DNA of 64,000 nucleotides from Barnesiella merdipullorum (GCA_019116365.1 DXBT01000038.1:8809-72808); one strand, 5' to 3'; counted from the first letter of the stretch, positions 27,953 through 37,144 are shown. Notes: generated by a model from the sequence alone, not told the origin. Made by a program: numbers and translations.

Positions 27953-27985
27953 AGTCGGCTCTCGAGGGGGAGAGGAACCCCGACT
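27953..27985 (-). terminator. hairpin after susB, possible attenuator before susC
   Basis: A two-part stem (27953-27958 with 27980-27985, then 27959-27963 with 27970-27974, one bulge of 5 bases) lies 21 bases past the susB stop and is followed on the minus strand by CTTCTTTTATG. It looks like a weak terminator, so susC expression may depend on read-through. Confidence 0.5.
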
Positions 27986-28005
27986 CCTTTCACGCATCGA
28001 GATAA

Positions 28006-30189
28006 TTACTTAACCTCCTTAATCGAGATGGCGTATCCGCCACCCACGGCTGCCGTAAGTTTGAGTTTGCTCTTGCTGGTTACCTTCTTATGAGTAATGG
28101 TATAGGCTTGAGGATTGGTCTCCCAGTGGGCATCCTTGGCATCGGCATAGATGGTGGCTTCATACTTTTTGCCCGGTGTGAGGAAGTCGAGCACAAGCTC
28201 CGACTTATGTCCGTTGTAGCCAGCCGTACAGCCTACATACCAGTCGTCGGTACCTTTGGCCCGGCGGGCGATGGTGATGTATTCACCCGGTTCGGCCTCC
28301 AGATATCGGCTCTCGTCCCAGTCGATAGCCACATCCTTGATGAATTGGAAGGCATCGGGGAAGCGCTGGTAGTTCTCGGGAATGTCGGCCGCCATCTGCA
28401 ACGGGCTGTACATGGTCACATAGAGGGCCAACTGGCGGGCCAGCGTGGTGCGGGCACGCGAGGTATTGGAGGGGGTCATCTTGCTGCAATCGGTCTCGAA
28501 GATACCCGGGGTGTAATCCATCGGGCCGCCGATGAGACGGGTAAAGGGCAAGATGGTGGTGTGGTTCACGTGGTTTCCGCCGAATGCTTCGTACTCGGTA
28601 CCCCGGGCCGACTCGTTGGCGATGAGGTTGGGATAGGTGCGGCACAACCCGGTGGGACGCACGGCTTCGTGGGCATTGACCATGATCTTATAGTCGGCGG
28701 CCTTGTTTACGGCATAGAGGTAGTGGTTGACCATCCATTGTCCATAGTGGTGCTCGCCGCGGGGAATAATGTCGCCTACATACCCGCTCTTGACGGCATT
28801 GTAACCGTTATCGACCATGAAACGATAGGCATTTTCCATGTGACGCTCGTAGTTGCGTACCGACGAGGAGGTCTCGTGGTGCATGATCATCTTCACCCCT
28901 TTCTCGGCGGCATAACGATGAATCTCCTGCACGTCGAAATCGGGATAGGGAGTGACGAAATCGAATACATAATCTTTGCTGTTTCCAAACCAGTCTTCCC
29001 AACCGATGTTCCAGCCTTCGACCAGCACGGCGTCAAAACCGTTGGCAGCGGCAAAGTCGATGTAGCGTTTCACATTCTCGGTATTGGCCGAGTGGGTACC
29101 GTTGGGCTTGGTTTGGGTATAATCGGTCTCGCCCAGGTGCACGCTATACAGGTCGTTGGTATAGGCCCAGGTACCTTTGCCGGTAATCATATCCCACCAG
29201 ATACCGATGTATTTTGTAGGTTTAATCCAAGAGGTATCGGTGTATTTGCAAGGTTCGTTCAGGTTGAGAGTGATGCGCGAGGCGAGAATGTCGCGGGCAT
29301 CGTCGCTCACGATAATCGTGCGCCAGGGCGACTGGCAAGGAGTCTGCATGTAACCTTTGTCGCCTTGGGCATCGGGGGTGAGCCACGACTCAAACACCAG
29401 GTTCTTGTCGTCGAGGTTCAGGTGCATGCAGGCGTAGTCGATGAGCGCGGCTTCGTGCAGGTTGATATAGAGTCCATCGTCGGTCTTCATCATCAAAGCC
29501 GTCTGTACGCCGGTAGGCGAGAAGGGAGTTTGCGACGAGTTGGGCGTAATGGCTTGCTTCATCAGGCCCCGAATCTCCGACAGACGCGAGGTGGTGTAGT
29601 CGTACTCCTGAGTATCGTAATCGCCCGGAATCCAGAAAGCGGTATGGTCACCGGCCATGGCAAACTGGGAGTGCTCTTCCTTGATGACAAAATAGTTGAG
29701 CTCTTTCTGCTGCGGGAACTCGTAGCGGAAACCCAGCCCGTCGTCGAACAGACGGAAACGGATGACAATCTGACGCTTGTTCTGAGCCTGGTCGAGGGTC
29801 ACGGCCAGCTCGTTGTAGTGGTTGCGTATCTGGCTCTCTTCGCCCCAAACCGGGCTCCACGTCTCGTCAAAACTCGACGTTTGCGTGTGGGCTATCGTAA
29901 ACCCGTTCATCAGGTTGGCTTTGGCTTCCAACCCTTCGATTTTTTTCGGGCCAGACAATTGAAAGTCGGTTTGCGCATTAGGGTCCTCTTGCTTGAGTTC
30001 CAACCCCAGCGTACTGGTCTTGATTACCGGCTTTCCCTTATAATATAGATCGTAAGCAGGTGCCCCGTTTGTAGTGAGGCTGAAGTTCATCACCAGATTG
30101 CCGTCTGGCGAAACCAACTGTTGGGCATCCGACAGGACAGGTATGCATGCCATTGCCCCGGCCAAGATGAGATGTTTCATGCTATTCAT
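28006..30189 (-). CDS. susB: SusB, GH97 alpha-glucosidase
   Basis: A 727-residue periplasmic GH97 glucosidase with a Sec signal (MKHLILAGAMACIPVLSDAQ). Counting from the ATG at 30189, the glutamates of the inverting GH97 site fall at the B. theta SusB positions: Glu439 in MHHETSSS, Glu508 in AHEAVRPTG, Glu526 in NESARG and Glu532 in GTEYEA. Glu532 is the general acid and Glu439/Glu508 the base pair in that enzyme; calcium is required. It releases glucose from maltooligosaccharides. It has its own TAnnTTTG box and shares an operator-like element with susA. Confidence 0.94.
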   Translation of the reverse strand: MNSMKHLILAGAMACIPVLSDAQQLVSPDGNLVMNFSLTTNGAPAYDLYYKGKPVIKTSTLGLELKQEDPNAQTDFQLSGPKKIEGLEAKANLMNGFTIAHTQTSSFDETWSPVWGEESQIRNHYNELAVTLDQAQNKRQIVIRFRLFDDGLGFRYEFPQQKELNYFVIKEEHSQFAMAGDHTAFWIPGDYDTQEYDYTTSRLSEIRGLMKQAITPNSSQTPFSPTGVQTALMMKTDDGLYINLHEAALIDYACMHLNLDDKNLVFESWLTPDAQGDKGYMQTPCQSPWRTIIVSDDARDILASRITLNLNEPCKYTDTSWIKPTKYIGIWWDMITGKGTWAYTNDLYSVHLGETDYTQTKPNGTHSANTENVKRYIDFAAANGFDAVLVEGWNIGWEDWFGNSKDYVFDFVTPYPDFDVQEIHRYAAEKGVKMIMHHETSSSVRNYERHMENAYRFMVDNGYNAVKSGYVGDIIPRGEHHYGQWMVNHYLYAVNKAADYKIMVNAHEAVRPTGLCRTYPNLIANESARGTEYEAFGGNHVNHTTILPFTRLIGGPMDYTPGIFETDCSKMTPSNTSRARTTLARQLALYVTMYSPLQMAADIPENYQRFPDAFQFIKDVAIDWDESRYLEAEPGEYITIARRAKGTDDWYVGCTAGYNGHKSELVLDFLTPGKKYEATIYADAKDAHWETNPQAYTITHKKVTSKSKLKLTAAVGGGYAISIKEVK

Positions 30190-30233
30190 GGTTCGTTTTT
30201 TGGTTAACTTGTTTATGTGTTCGAGTGTGTTTT

Positions 30234-30241
30234 CAAAATTA
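30234..30241 (-). promoter_or_regulatory. susB: susB -7 promoter box
   Basis: Reads TAATTTTG on the minus strand (TAnnTTTG), 44 bases upstream of the susB ATG. There is no good -33 TTTG, as expected for a promoter needing an activator. Confidence 0.6.
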
Positions 30242-30268
30242 GCAGATAAAGATTCCTCTCTATTCGGG

Positions 30269-30287
30269 TAGAATAAATTTATAAACG
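30269..30287 (-). promoter_or_regulatory. candidate SusR operator upstream of susB
   Basis: Plus-strand sequence TAGAATAAATTTATAAACG matches 17 of 19 bases of the element upstream of susA and contains the palindrome TTTATAAA. It lies 27 bases upstream of the -7 box, exactly the spacing seen at susA. Confidence 0.65.
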
Positions 30288-30355
30288 CTTTATCTCTTCA
30301 AACATCTTATATTCAAATAATTGAATCTGTACCCCTGACAAAAATTATAAACAAT

Positions 30356-32215
30356 TTAGAAGCAGAGCAACAGCGATTCGCGAGGCTCGAGCGAGAGTTT
30401 ATCGGAGAGCTCGACCGTGCGCCCGCTCAAAAAATCGGTAGCCGTGGGGGCCGGCAATACCTCGCGATAGGGAGTCAAGCTTATCTCTTGCGGCTGGTCC
30501 GACCCGTTCATGATCACGACCGCCGACCGCTCCCCATGCTTCCGCTCATATACATATACATTATTCATAATCGAGAAGTGGGTCAGGCTTCCTTTCCCTA
30601 TCACTTCGTTGTTCTTTCTCCAGTTCAACAGCTTGCGAGTGTAATCAAAGGCCTCGTTCTGCAAGTCGGAACGCCCTTTGGAGGTGAAGCAGTCGCTTGG
30701 ATCGCCCGGCCAGCCACCCGGGAAATCGCGCCGCAGCATGCCGTCGCCCTCGCTCTTGTCGGCCGCCATCACGATTTCGGTTCCATAATACAGTTGGGGG
30801 ATGCCTCGTGTGGTGAGCAGGAAGAGCAATGCTTGCTTGTAGCGGGTGAGGTTGGCCGTATCCTCCTCCTTTTTATAAAAGCGCGAGGTGTCGTGATTGT
30901 CGAGGAAGATGAGCAGACTCATGGGATTGGGATAGACCAGGTCTTGCGTGAGGTAGTCGTACAACCGGTAGAGGCCTCCGCCCCAGTCGGTAGTCTCCTC
31001 GTCAAAGGCTTTGTTCATCAGGTCGGTGAGGGGGAAATCCATGACCGTGGGCAGATTGGAGTTGCGAGGCGCTGCCAGCCGGCTGTCTTTCTGCCAGAAC
31101 GAAACCAGCACATTGCTGTTGAGCCACGTCTCGCCCACGATGTTGAAGTGAGGATATTCGTCGAGCACCTCGCGACACCATTGCGACATGAAGTCAAAAT
31201 CGGCATAGGGATGAGTGTCCTGGCGGATGCCGTTGATGTGGGCATACTCGATCCACCAAATGCTACTCTGAATCAGGTAGCGGGCCACATGGCGGTTGCG
31301 GTGGTTCAAGTCGGGCATCACCTGGGTAAACCAACCGTCGGTAGCCAGCTGTCGTTCGTATTGGCTGGCATGAATATCTTGCACGCTGGCCGTCTTGAAC
31401 GAAGTCTGGGTGTAGTGCGACTTGAAGTTGAACCAGTCGGTCGATGGCTTATCCTTGAACAGGTAGTTTTCGCTGCCGCAGTGGTTGAAGATCATATCCA
31501 TCACCACCTTCAGCCCCTTTTGGTGGGCCTGCTCGGTCAACGCCTTGAACTCCTCGTTGCTGCCCAGCCGGCGATCTACCTGATAGTAGTCGGTGATGGC
31601 ATATCCGTGATACGAACCATCGGGCATATCGTTTTCCTGGATGGGATTGAGCCAGATAGTGGTCACCCCCAAATCGGCAAGATAGTCGAGGTGATTGGCC
31701 ACCCCCTTCAAATCGCCGCCGTGACGGGCATACTGTCCGTTGCGATCGACCTTATTCTCCAACATGCCAGGCACCACGTCGTTGTCGGGATTGCCATTGG
31801 CAAAGCGATCGGGCATAATCAGGTAAAGCACATCGGCAGCGGTAAAGCCTTGTATATCGTCGCCCTTTTGGCTGCGGGCTTTCAGCTCATAGGGAACCGT
31901 CACACTCTTTCTCCCCTTCTTCAATACGATATCGAAAGTCTGCGGGGCTGCCTCGGAGAGGTCCACATACAAAAGCAGATAGTTGGGATTGGATTGTTTT
32001 ACGATCTCTTTCAGCTCTACATCCCCACTCGACAGGGTCACATCATAGTCGGCAATACGATCGCCATACAACAAAATCTGTAACTCTGGATTTTTCATAC
32101 CTGCCCACCAGAAGGTAGGGGCCACTTTCTTCACTATCGGGGTCGAGGCAAACACATGAGCCGGCCAAATCAAGAAGCTGAACATGATAAAAAACAATAG
32201 GCTGAACCGTTTCAT
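30356..32215 (-). CDS. susA: SusA, periplasmic neopullulanase (GH13)
   Basis: A 619-residue GH13 enzyme with a Sec signal peptide (ending HVFAS) and an N-terminal beta-sandwich domain (about 25-120) before the barrel. Catalytic residues: nucleophile Asp in NGIRQDTHPYAD (about 333), acid Glu in VGETWLNSN (about 361), and Asp in LDNHDTSRF (about 440). It hydrolyses imported oligosaccharides to shorter maltose-type products, which SusB then cuts. First gene of the minus-strand sus block, facing away from susR. Confidence 0.93.
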   Translation of the reverse strand: MKRFSLLFFIMFSFLIWPAHVFASTPIVKKVAPTFWWAGMKNPELQILLYGDRIADYDVTLSSGDVELKEIVKQSNPNYLLLYVDLSEAAPQTFDIVLKKGRKSVTVPYELKARSQKGDDIQGFTAADVLYLIMPDRFANGNPDNDVVPGMLENKVDRNGQYARHGGDLKGVANHLDYLADLGVTTIWLNPIQENDMPDGSYHGYAITDYYQVDRRLGSNEEFKALTEQAHQKGLKVVMDMIFNHCGSENYLFKDKPSTDWFNFKSHYTQTSFKTASVQDIHASQYERQLATDGWFTQVMPDLNHRNRHVARYLIQSSIWWIEYAHINGIRQDTHPYADFDFMSQWCREVLDEYPHFNIVGETWLNSNVLVSFWQKDSRLAAPRNSNLPTVMDFPLTDLMNKAFDEETTDWGGGLYRLYDYLTQDLVYPNPMSLLIFLDNHDTSRFYKKEEDTANLTRYKQALLFLLTTRGIPQLYYGTEIVMAADKSEGDGMLRRDFPGGWPGDPSDCFTSKGRSDLQNEAFDYTRKLLNWRKNNEVIGKGSLTHFSIMNNVYVYERKHGERSAVVIMNGSDQPQEISLTPYREVLPAPTATDFLSGRTVELSDKLSLEPRESLLLCF

Positions 32216-32237
32216 AATATTAGAAAATTGGTTAATA

Positions 32238-32245
32238 CAAATATA
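32238..32245 (-). promoter_or_regulatory. susA: susA -7 promoter box
   Basis: Reads TATATTTG on the minus strand (TAnnTTTG), 22 bases upstream of the susA ATG. There is no -33 TTTG at the normal distance (the sequence there is CCAGGGG). Confidence 0.65.
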
Positions 32246-32272
32246 AAAAAATTGTGAACGTGGCCAGGGGAT

Positions 32273-32291
32273 TAGAATATTTTTATAAACG
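32273..32291 (-). promoter_or_regulatory. candidate SusR operator upstream of susA
   Basis: Plus-strand TAGAATATTTTTATAAACG, 17 of 19 identical to the susB element and also 27 bases from the -7 box. It includes the palindrome TTTATAAA. The rest of the 343-base susA-susR gap is a C-rich stretch (32360-32470) with a weak CCCC/GGGG hairpin and no gene. Confidence 0.65.
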
Positions 32292-32528
32292 ATGCAACGG
32301 TCTATTCATTTGCAATATAACGATTTACACTTTTTAACGCGTTCGAAAATATAAACCGTTTCAACACCCGTTTCCTTCTTTTCCCGACCTGTTTGCCCCA
32401 CCTTCGGGGATGAGTGTCACCACAAACTCCCCGGGATATTCCCCCACCCGTTTCTACTCGCTCTCCAAACCTTGAGAAAGACGAAAATTATCCCCCTCAT
32501 TTTTATTTTTCAGTGCAAGATTTTATTA

Positions 32529-32536
32529 TATATTTG
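32529..32536 (+). promoter_or_regulatory. susR: susR -7 promoter box
   Basis: TATATTTG matches TAnnTTTG, 22 bases before the susR ATG, with TTTT in place of TTTG near the -33 position. Confidence 0.55.
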
Positions 32537-32558
32537 CATTTAGGATTAAAAACTGTTT

Positions 32559-34148
32559 ATGCGTAAAATTGCATTTATTCTATGGATGCTTATTCTTTGC
32601 CCAGCGATTGGGGCAGAGGGTACAGAAACACAACAGGTACTGGAACGACTGGATGCCGTGATTGCCCAGAAAAAGGACTACCAATCTCATAAAGAGGCTC
32701 AAATCGAAGAATTGAAACAGATGTTGCGAAAAGCCTCATCGGCATCGGAGAAGTACCGACTCTGCAACTCTCTCTTTTATGAATATCTGCATTATCAGGC
32801 CGACTCGGCCACACACTACCTCAACTTGAAAGAGGAGATAAACCCCGCCACCATATTCCCCGACAGCAAGGCCGAACACACGATATGCCGGGCCGAAGTG
32901 ATGAGCGTAATGGGCATGTACAACGATGCTCTGCTCGAACTGGAGACCATAAATCCCGGTCGCCTGGGCGAAGAGACCCGCCTCAAATACTACTATGCCT
33001 GCCGCTCGTGTTATGGCTGGCTGGCCGACAACATCGTCGACCCCCAGGTGAAACAGAAGTACCTCGAGAAGACCGACCTCTATCGCGACTCCATTGCCCA
33101 ATTCCCGCTCAACGAGACCGACCGCACCATTCTGATGGCCGAGCGACTGATTCTGAAGGGCAACCCCGACGAGGCCATACCGATGCTCGACAAGCAACTG
33201 TCCACGGTTCAAGACATGCAATACCTGTCGTATCTCAACTATACCATGTACGAAGCCTATCGGGCCAAAGGCAACGTGGAGAAACAGATCTACTACCTGG
33301 CACATACCGCCATTTGCGACCTGGAACGGGTGGTGCGCGAATATGCCTCGCTGCAAAAACTGGCCTGGCTCATGTATGAACAGGGCGATATCGACCGGGC
33401 CTACTGCTACCTGAACTGCTCGATGGAGGATGCCGTGAGTTGCAATGCCCGCCTGCGATTCCTGGAGGTGACCGAGTTCTACCCCATCATCGATAGGGCC
33501 TATCGCGAGAAAGACGAGCACGAACAGTCGGTCGTTCGCGGCATGTTACTGGGAATAAGTATCCTGTCGCTGCTGCTAATCGTAGCCGTTTTCTATCTGT
33601 ACCATTGGATGAAGAAACTGTCGGCCATGCGAAAAAGCCTGTACGAGGCCAACTGCGAACTGAAAAATTCGAACGAGACGCTCGCTCAAATCGGAAAAAT
33701 TAAAGAGGTATATATTGCCCGCTACCTGGACCGCTGCGTGGGCTATCTCGAGAAGCTGGAGCAATACCGCCGTTCGCTGGAGAAGATGGCCATGACTTCC
33801 AAGGTCGATGAACTCTTCAAGACCATACGTTCCGACCAGTTCCTGCGCAGCGAGCGCGAGGCCTTTTATCGCGAATTCGACAAATCGTTTCTCGACCTCT
33901 TCCCCAATTTCATCGAAGACTTCAACAAACTGCTGGTCAAAGAGGGTCGCATCTACCCCAAACCGGGCGAACTGCTCAACACCGAGTTGCGCATCTTTGC
34001 CCTCATACGGCTGGGCGTAACCGATGCCAACCGCATCGCCCATTTCTTGAGCTACTCGCTGGCTACCGTATATAACTATCGTAGCAAGATACGCAACAAG
34101 GCGGCTGGCGATAAAGATAAATTTGAGCAGGAGGTAATGAATCTGTAA
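32559..34148 (+). CDS. susR: SusR-type membrane-bound transcriptional regulator (DUF6377)
   Basis: A 529-residue regulator. An N-terminal signal/anchor (residues 1-19) leads into a helical, TPR-like sensor region (about 25-320) predicted to be periplasmic. One membrane helix (about 327-347, GMLLGISILSLLLIVAVFYL) and a short coiled coil follow. The cytoplasmic C-terminal domain ends in a LuxR-like helix-turn-helix (about 471-515, ELRIFALIRLGVTDANRIA then TVYNYRSKIRNKA). This is the layout of SusR, which activates sus genes in response to maltose. It is divergent from susA, as in B. theta. It ends 50 bases from the convergent GT2 gene. Confidence 0.9.
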   Translation: MRKIAFILWMLILCPAIGAEGTETQQVLERLDAVIAQKKDYQSHKEAQIEELKQMLRKASSASEKYRLCNSLFYEYLHYQADSATHYLNLKEEINPATIFPDSKAEHTICRAEVMSVMGMYNDALLELETINPGRLGEETRLKYYYACRSCYGWLADNIVDPQVKQKYLEKTDLYRDSIAQFPLNETDRTILMAERLILKGNPDEAIPMLDKQLSTVQDMQYLSYLNYTMYEAYRAKGNVEKQIYYLAHTAICDLERVVREYASLQKLAWLMYEQGDIDRAYCYLNCSMEDAVSCNARLRFLEVTEFYPIIDRAYREKDEHEQSVVRGMLLGISILSLLLIVAVFYLYHWMKKLSAMRKSLYEANCELKNSNETLAQIGKIKEVYIARYLDRCVGYLEKLEQYRRSLEKMAMTSKVDELFKTIRSDQFLRSEREAFYREFDKSFLDLFPNFIEDFNKLLVKEGRIYPKPGELLNTELRIFALIRLGVTDANRIAHFLSYSLATVYNYRSKIRNKAAGDKDKFEQEVMNL

Positions 34149-34197
34149 CCCCTCATCCCGGTCGGGAGCGACACGGCCGGTTCCACACACAACGATT

Positions 34198-34944
34198 CTA
34201 CTCGCGACCCGTCAGCCGGGCGACGGCAAAGCGCACGGCAAACCACAGGTGGCGCAGGAAGGTGGGCACCGTGCCGTAGTAGCGGCACATGATCGTGTAG
34301 CGCTCGCGAAGCGAAGCCTTGCGATTGGCGGTAGTGACCCCTTCGTTGAGGTAGTCGATGAGGGTCTCGTGCGTGTTGGTAATCGTGCGGGCCACCTGTA
34401 TGCAACGGATACACCAGTCGTAGTCGGCCGAGAAACGATACTGCAAGTCATATTCGGGCGCAATCGACCGACGCACCACAAAAGCCTGGTGGCACACCAG
34501 CATACCCATGCGAAAACTCTTGACCGTCAACACCTCGGGTGCCTGCAACCGACGCATGGCCACAAAGCGGCGCCGGTCATCGACGAGAGCCGTCTCGCCA
34601 TAGACGATATCGGGGTCGTTTTTTTCGATGGAATGGGCGATTTTCTGCAACGTGTCGGGGCTGTGCAACGCATCGCCCGCATTCAGGAAGATAAGATAGC
34701 GACCCTTGGCTCGACGCAAACCCTTGTTCATGGCATCGTACAACCCCCGGTCGGGCTCGCTCACCACCGAAGTGACTGCCCGCGAAGCCCGGGCAAGGGC
34801 TACCGTGCCGTCGGTCGAAGCCCCATCGGCTATCAGATACTCATAGTCGGTAAAGGTTTGCCGTTCTACACTCTGCAACGTAGCGGGCAGCGTAGCCGCC
34901 GCGTTGAATGTAATCGTAATAATCGAGAAAAGCGGACTTTCCAT
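34198..34944 (-). CDS. glycosyltransferase family 2
   Basis: A 248-residue GT-A enzyme. The N-terminal nucleotide-binding segment is SIITITFNAAATLPATLQS, the metal-binding acidic pair is in LIADGASTDGT, and the region YLIFLNAGDALHSPDTL carries the DxD-like site. It adds a sugar to a cell-surface glycan at the cytoplasmic side of the membrane. Last gene of a minus-strand glycan cluster, 6 bases after the GT4 gene; donor and acceptor unknown. Confidence 0.85.
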   Translation of the reverse strand: MESPLFSIITITFNAAATLPATLQSVERQTFTDYEYLIADGASTDGTVALARASRAVTSVVSEPDRGLYDAMNKGLRRAKGRYLIFLNAGDALHSPDTLQKIAHSIEKNDPDIVYGETALVDDRRRFVAMRRLQAPEVLTVKSFRMGMLVCHQAFVVRRSIAPEYDLQYRFSADYDWCIRCIQVARTITNTHETLIDYLNEGVTTANRKASLRERYTIMCRYYGTVPTFLRHLWFAVRFAVARLTGRE

Positions 34945-34950
34945 GGCTCC

Positions 34951-36207
34951 TTACTTGATTAACAATTCGCTATACAACTGTTGATATTGCCGGGCAACCG
35001 TCTTCTCGGAGTAACGCGACAATGCCTCACTCCGCAGCCGTTCCCGTGGAATGTTCCCCCCCGATTCCAAAGCCCGGGCAATACCCTCGGCCAGGCTCTC
35101 GGCCGTGTGCTCGGGCACCAAATAGCCGGTCTCGCCGTGACGGATAATATCGGCCTGCCCGCTGTTCCCGAATGAGACCGGCATGCAGCCGCACGCCTGT
35201 GCCTCGGCCAACGTCTGCCCAAAGGTTTCGTAACTCGAAGCCGATACCGCCACATCGGCCGCCGAATAGAGCAGAGACATCTGCCGGGGGTTGTCAACCC
35301 AGCCGACATCGGTATAACTGGTCGGTATCAGGGGATAGACCTCCTGCGGATTCTTTACCCGCCCGAAAAATACCAGGTGTATGCGATCTCGGTACTCCTG
35401 CCGCTCGAGCAGTAACCGCAGGGCCTCCATGAGCAGGGGGAAACCTTTTATGGGGTCGTCAACCCGAACGGCTCCGAAGAGGACGATGCGCTTATCGCGG
35501 GGCAGCGACAACTGCCTGCGGCTCTCGTCGCGGTCGAGCAACTCGAATTGCGAGAGCGACAAGGTGTTGGGTATCACCTCGACGCGTTTCCCGGCGAGCA
35601 GAGCACTCGCCCGGGCTTGCCGGGCCATCCAGTGACTCACGGCTATCCAGGTGACATCGGCCGGACGGAAGACCTCCATCTTCCGGCGGAAAACCCGGGC
35701 CGCCAGGTCATGCCGCGAAGGATAACGCAAAAAGCCACAATCGTGACAGGCGCTTTTGAACCGATTGCAACCATGAGCATGATGACAAATCGAGGTGCAC
35801 TCCCACATGTCATGCATGGTCCACACCACGGGTTTCCCCGAGCGGAATATGCGGTCGAGACTTTTCAACGAAAGAAGCCCCTGATTTACCCAATGCAGAT
35901 GGACAATATCGGCCTCGCGGAAAGCATCCGTAGCAGTAATGTCGAAACCGGTAGAGGCCGTGGAAACCTTGAAGAGATTCTTCCGGCTGAAACCGTTGTT
36001 GACCCAAATTATGAGCCTCTCAAACAGAAACGAGAGGCGGCCTTTCCAATGCGGAGCCACGGCAAAGGTGCGACTGTCGTCGCCATACTTGTCGAGCACC
36101 AGCATCGTGACCTCGACTCCCGCACGCGACAAAGCATCGCCCAGGCGGCGGGCGGCTATTGCGGCTCCCCCGTTACGGTCGGTGGTATTTACAATCAATA
36201 CATTCAT
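34951..36207 (-). CDS. glycosyltransferase family 4
   Basis: A 418-residue GT-B enzyme. It opens with MNVLIVNTTDRNGGAAIAA (glycine-rich loop of the N-domain) and keeps the GT4 C-domain motif YETFGQTLAEAQACG, with the conserved EX7E arrangement, near residue 325. It uses a nucleotide-activated sugar to extend a surface polysaccharide. Located 21 bases downstream of the next glycosyltransferase gene in the same cluster. Confidence 0.85.
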   Translation of the reverse strand: MNVLIVNTTDRNGGAAIAARRLGDALSRAGVEVTMLVLDKYGDDSRTFAVAPHWKGRLSFLFERLIIWVNNGFSRKNLFKVSTASTGFDITATDAFREADIVHLHWVNQGLLSLKSLDRIFRSGKPVVWTMHDMWECTSICHHAHGCNRFKSACHDCGFLRYPSRHDLAARVFRRKMEVFRPADVTWIAVSHWMARQARASALLAGKRVEVIPNTLSLSQFELLDRDESRRQLSLPRDKRIVLFGAVRVDDPIKGFPLLMEALRLLLERQEYRDRIHLVFFGRVKNPQEVYPLIPTSYTDVGWVDNPRQMSLLYSAADVAVSASSYETFGQTLAEAQACGCMPVSFGNSGQADIIRHGETGYLVPEHTAESLAEGIARALESGGNIPRERLRSEALSRYSEKTVARQYQQLYSELLIK

Positions 36208-36228
36208 TGCATCACTCCTCCTGTTGTT

Positions 36229-37143
36229 TTATGCCCCAAAGTCACCCTTCAACGTGCGCTTGACCCGTCGCCAGGCTTTTGCCCAAAACGATTGCGTGCG
36301 CCCGTAGTAACGCTCCCAGGCTTTTCGGGCCTGGAGATTCTCGACGACCGGGGTAATCTTGTAAACCTTCAAAGGCGCCATATACAACTCCGAGTCATAC
36401 AGATTCCCGCCACCGCAATTGGTGCCGCTACCGTCGAACCCAATGTTGCGGACCAGCGATCGCCCCACATTCAACGACAGAATATCGTTCAAGAAGAGCG
36501 AAGCATTCCAGCGAATGGCCCACGAATTGTTCTTCCCCTCGACCTGCCGGCGCAACATGCGGGTAAAGCGATATTTCCCGTTGAAATCGAAGGTGCGGCT
36601 CAACCGCTTGTCCTGCTCAAGAGCCCGCAACAAGGCAGCCCCATCGGGGTTGAAATAGCGCCAGGCACGCCGCCAGGTACCCCACCCCCAACTACCGGTA
36701 AACTTGATGAGGAAAATATCGGGTAACGAACGGTCGTGAGTAAAATCACAAGCCTGTATGTGGCCTACCCGCGGCTCGTCGCGATAAAGCTCGAGAGCGT
36801 CGTTCATGAAACGCAGGAAATAGGGAGCAACCACCAGGTCGTCTTCCAGCACAATCACCCGGTCGTACTGCTCCAGCAAGGTCGATACTCCGTCGATGAC
36901 ATTGGCGGCCAACCCCCGATTCTCGGGACGCTCCACCACCGTCACCCGTCGGAATTTCCACGGGCGGGCAATCACCTGCCGCACGGCTGCCACCGACGAC
37001 TCACTGCCCGGCTTGGCCCCGTCGGCAAAGATATAGAGTTCGCTCTCGGCCGCCAACTCGTTCCGTTCCAAATACTCCAGGCAGGTGCAGGTGTGGTCGG
37101 GCCGGTTATAGACAAACAATACGATGGGAGCACAGGTATTCAT
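36229..37143 (-). CDS. GT-A fold glycosyltransferase
   Basis: A 304-residue protein with a GT-A N-terminal half: PIVLFVYNRPDHTCTCLEYL, then RVIVLEDDLVVAPYFL, where EDD is the likely metal-binding motif (about residues 95-97). The middle contains GSWGWGTWRRAW, common in bacterial sugar transferases resembling GNT-I-like enzymes. The ATG at 37143 comes one base after the stop of the upstream gene; a GTG nine bases earlier would overlap it. Specific sugar unknown. Confidence 0.75.
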   Translation of the reverse strand: MNTCAPIVLFVYNRPDHTCTCLEYLERNELAAESELYIFADGAKPGSESSVAAVRQVIARPWKFRRVTVVERPENRGLAANVIDGVSTLLEQYDRVIVLEDDLVVAPYFLRFMNDALELYRDEPRVGHIQACDFTHDRSLPDIFLIKFTGSWGWGTWRRAWRYFNPDGAALLRALEQDKRLSRTFDFNGKYRFTRMLRRQVEGKNNSWAIRWNASLFLNDILSLNVGRSLVRNIGFDGSGTNCGGGNLYDSELYMAPLKVYKITPVVENLQARKAWERYYGRTQSFWAKAWRRVKRTLKGDFGA

Positions 37144-37144
37144 A

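Noticed and set aside
34149..34197. Possible terminator between susR and the GT2 gene
   Set aside because: Only a 5-bp stem can be drawn and there is no T run on either strand.
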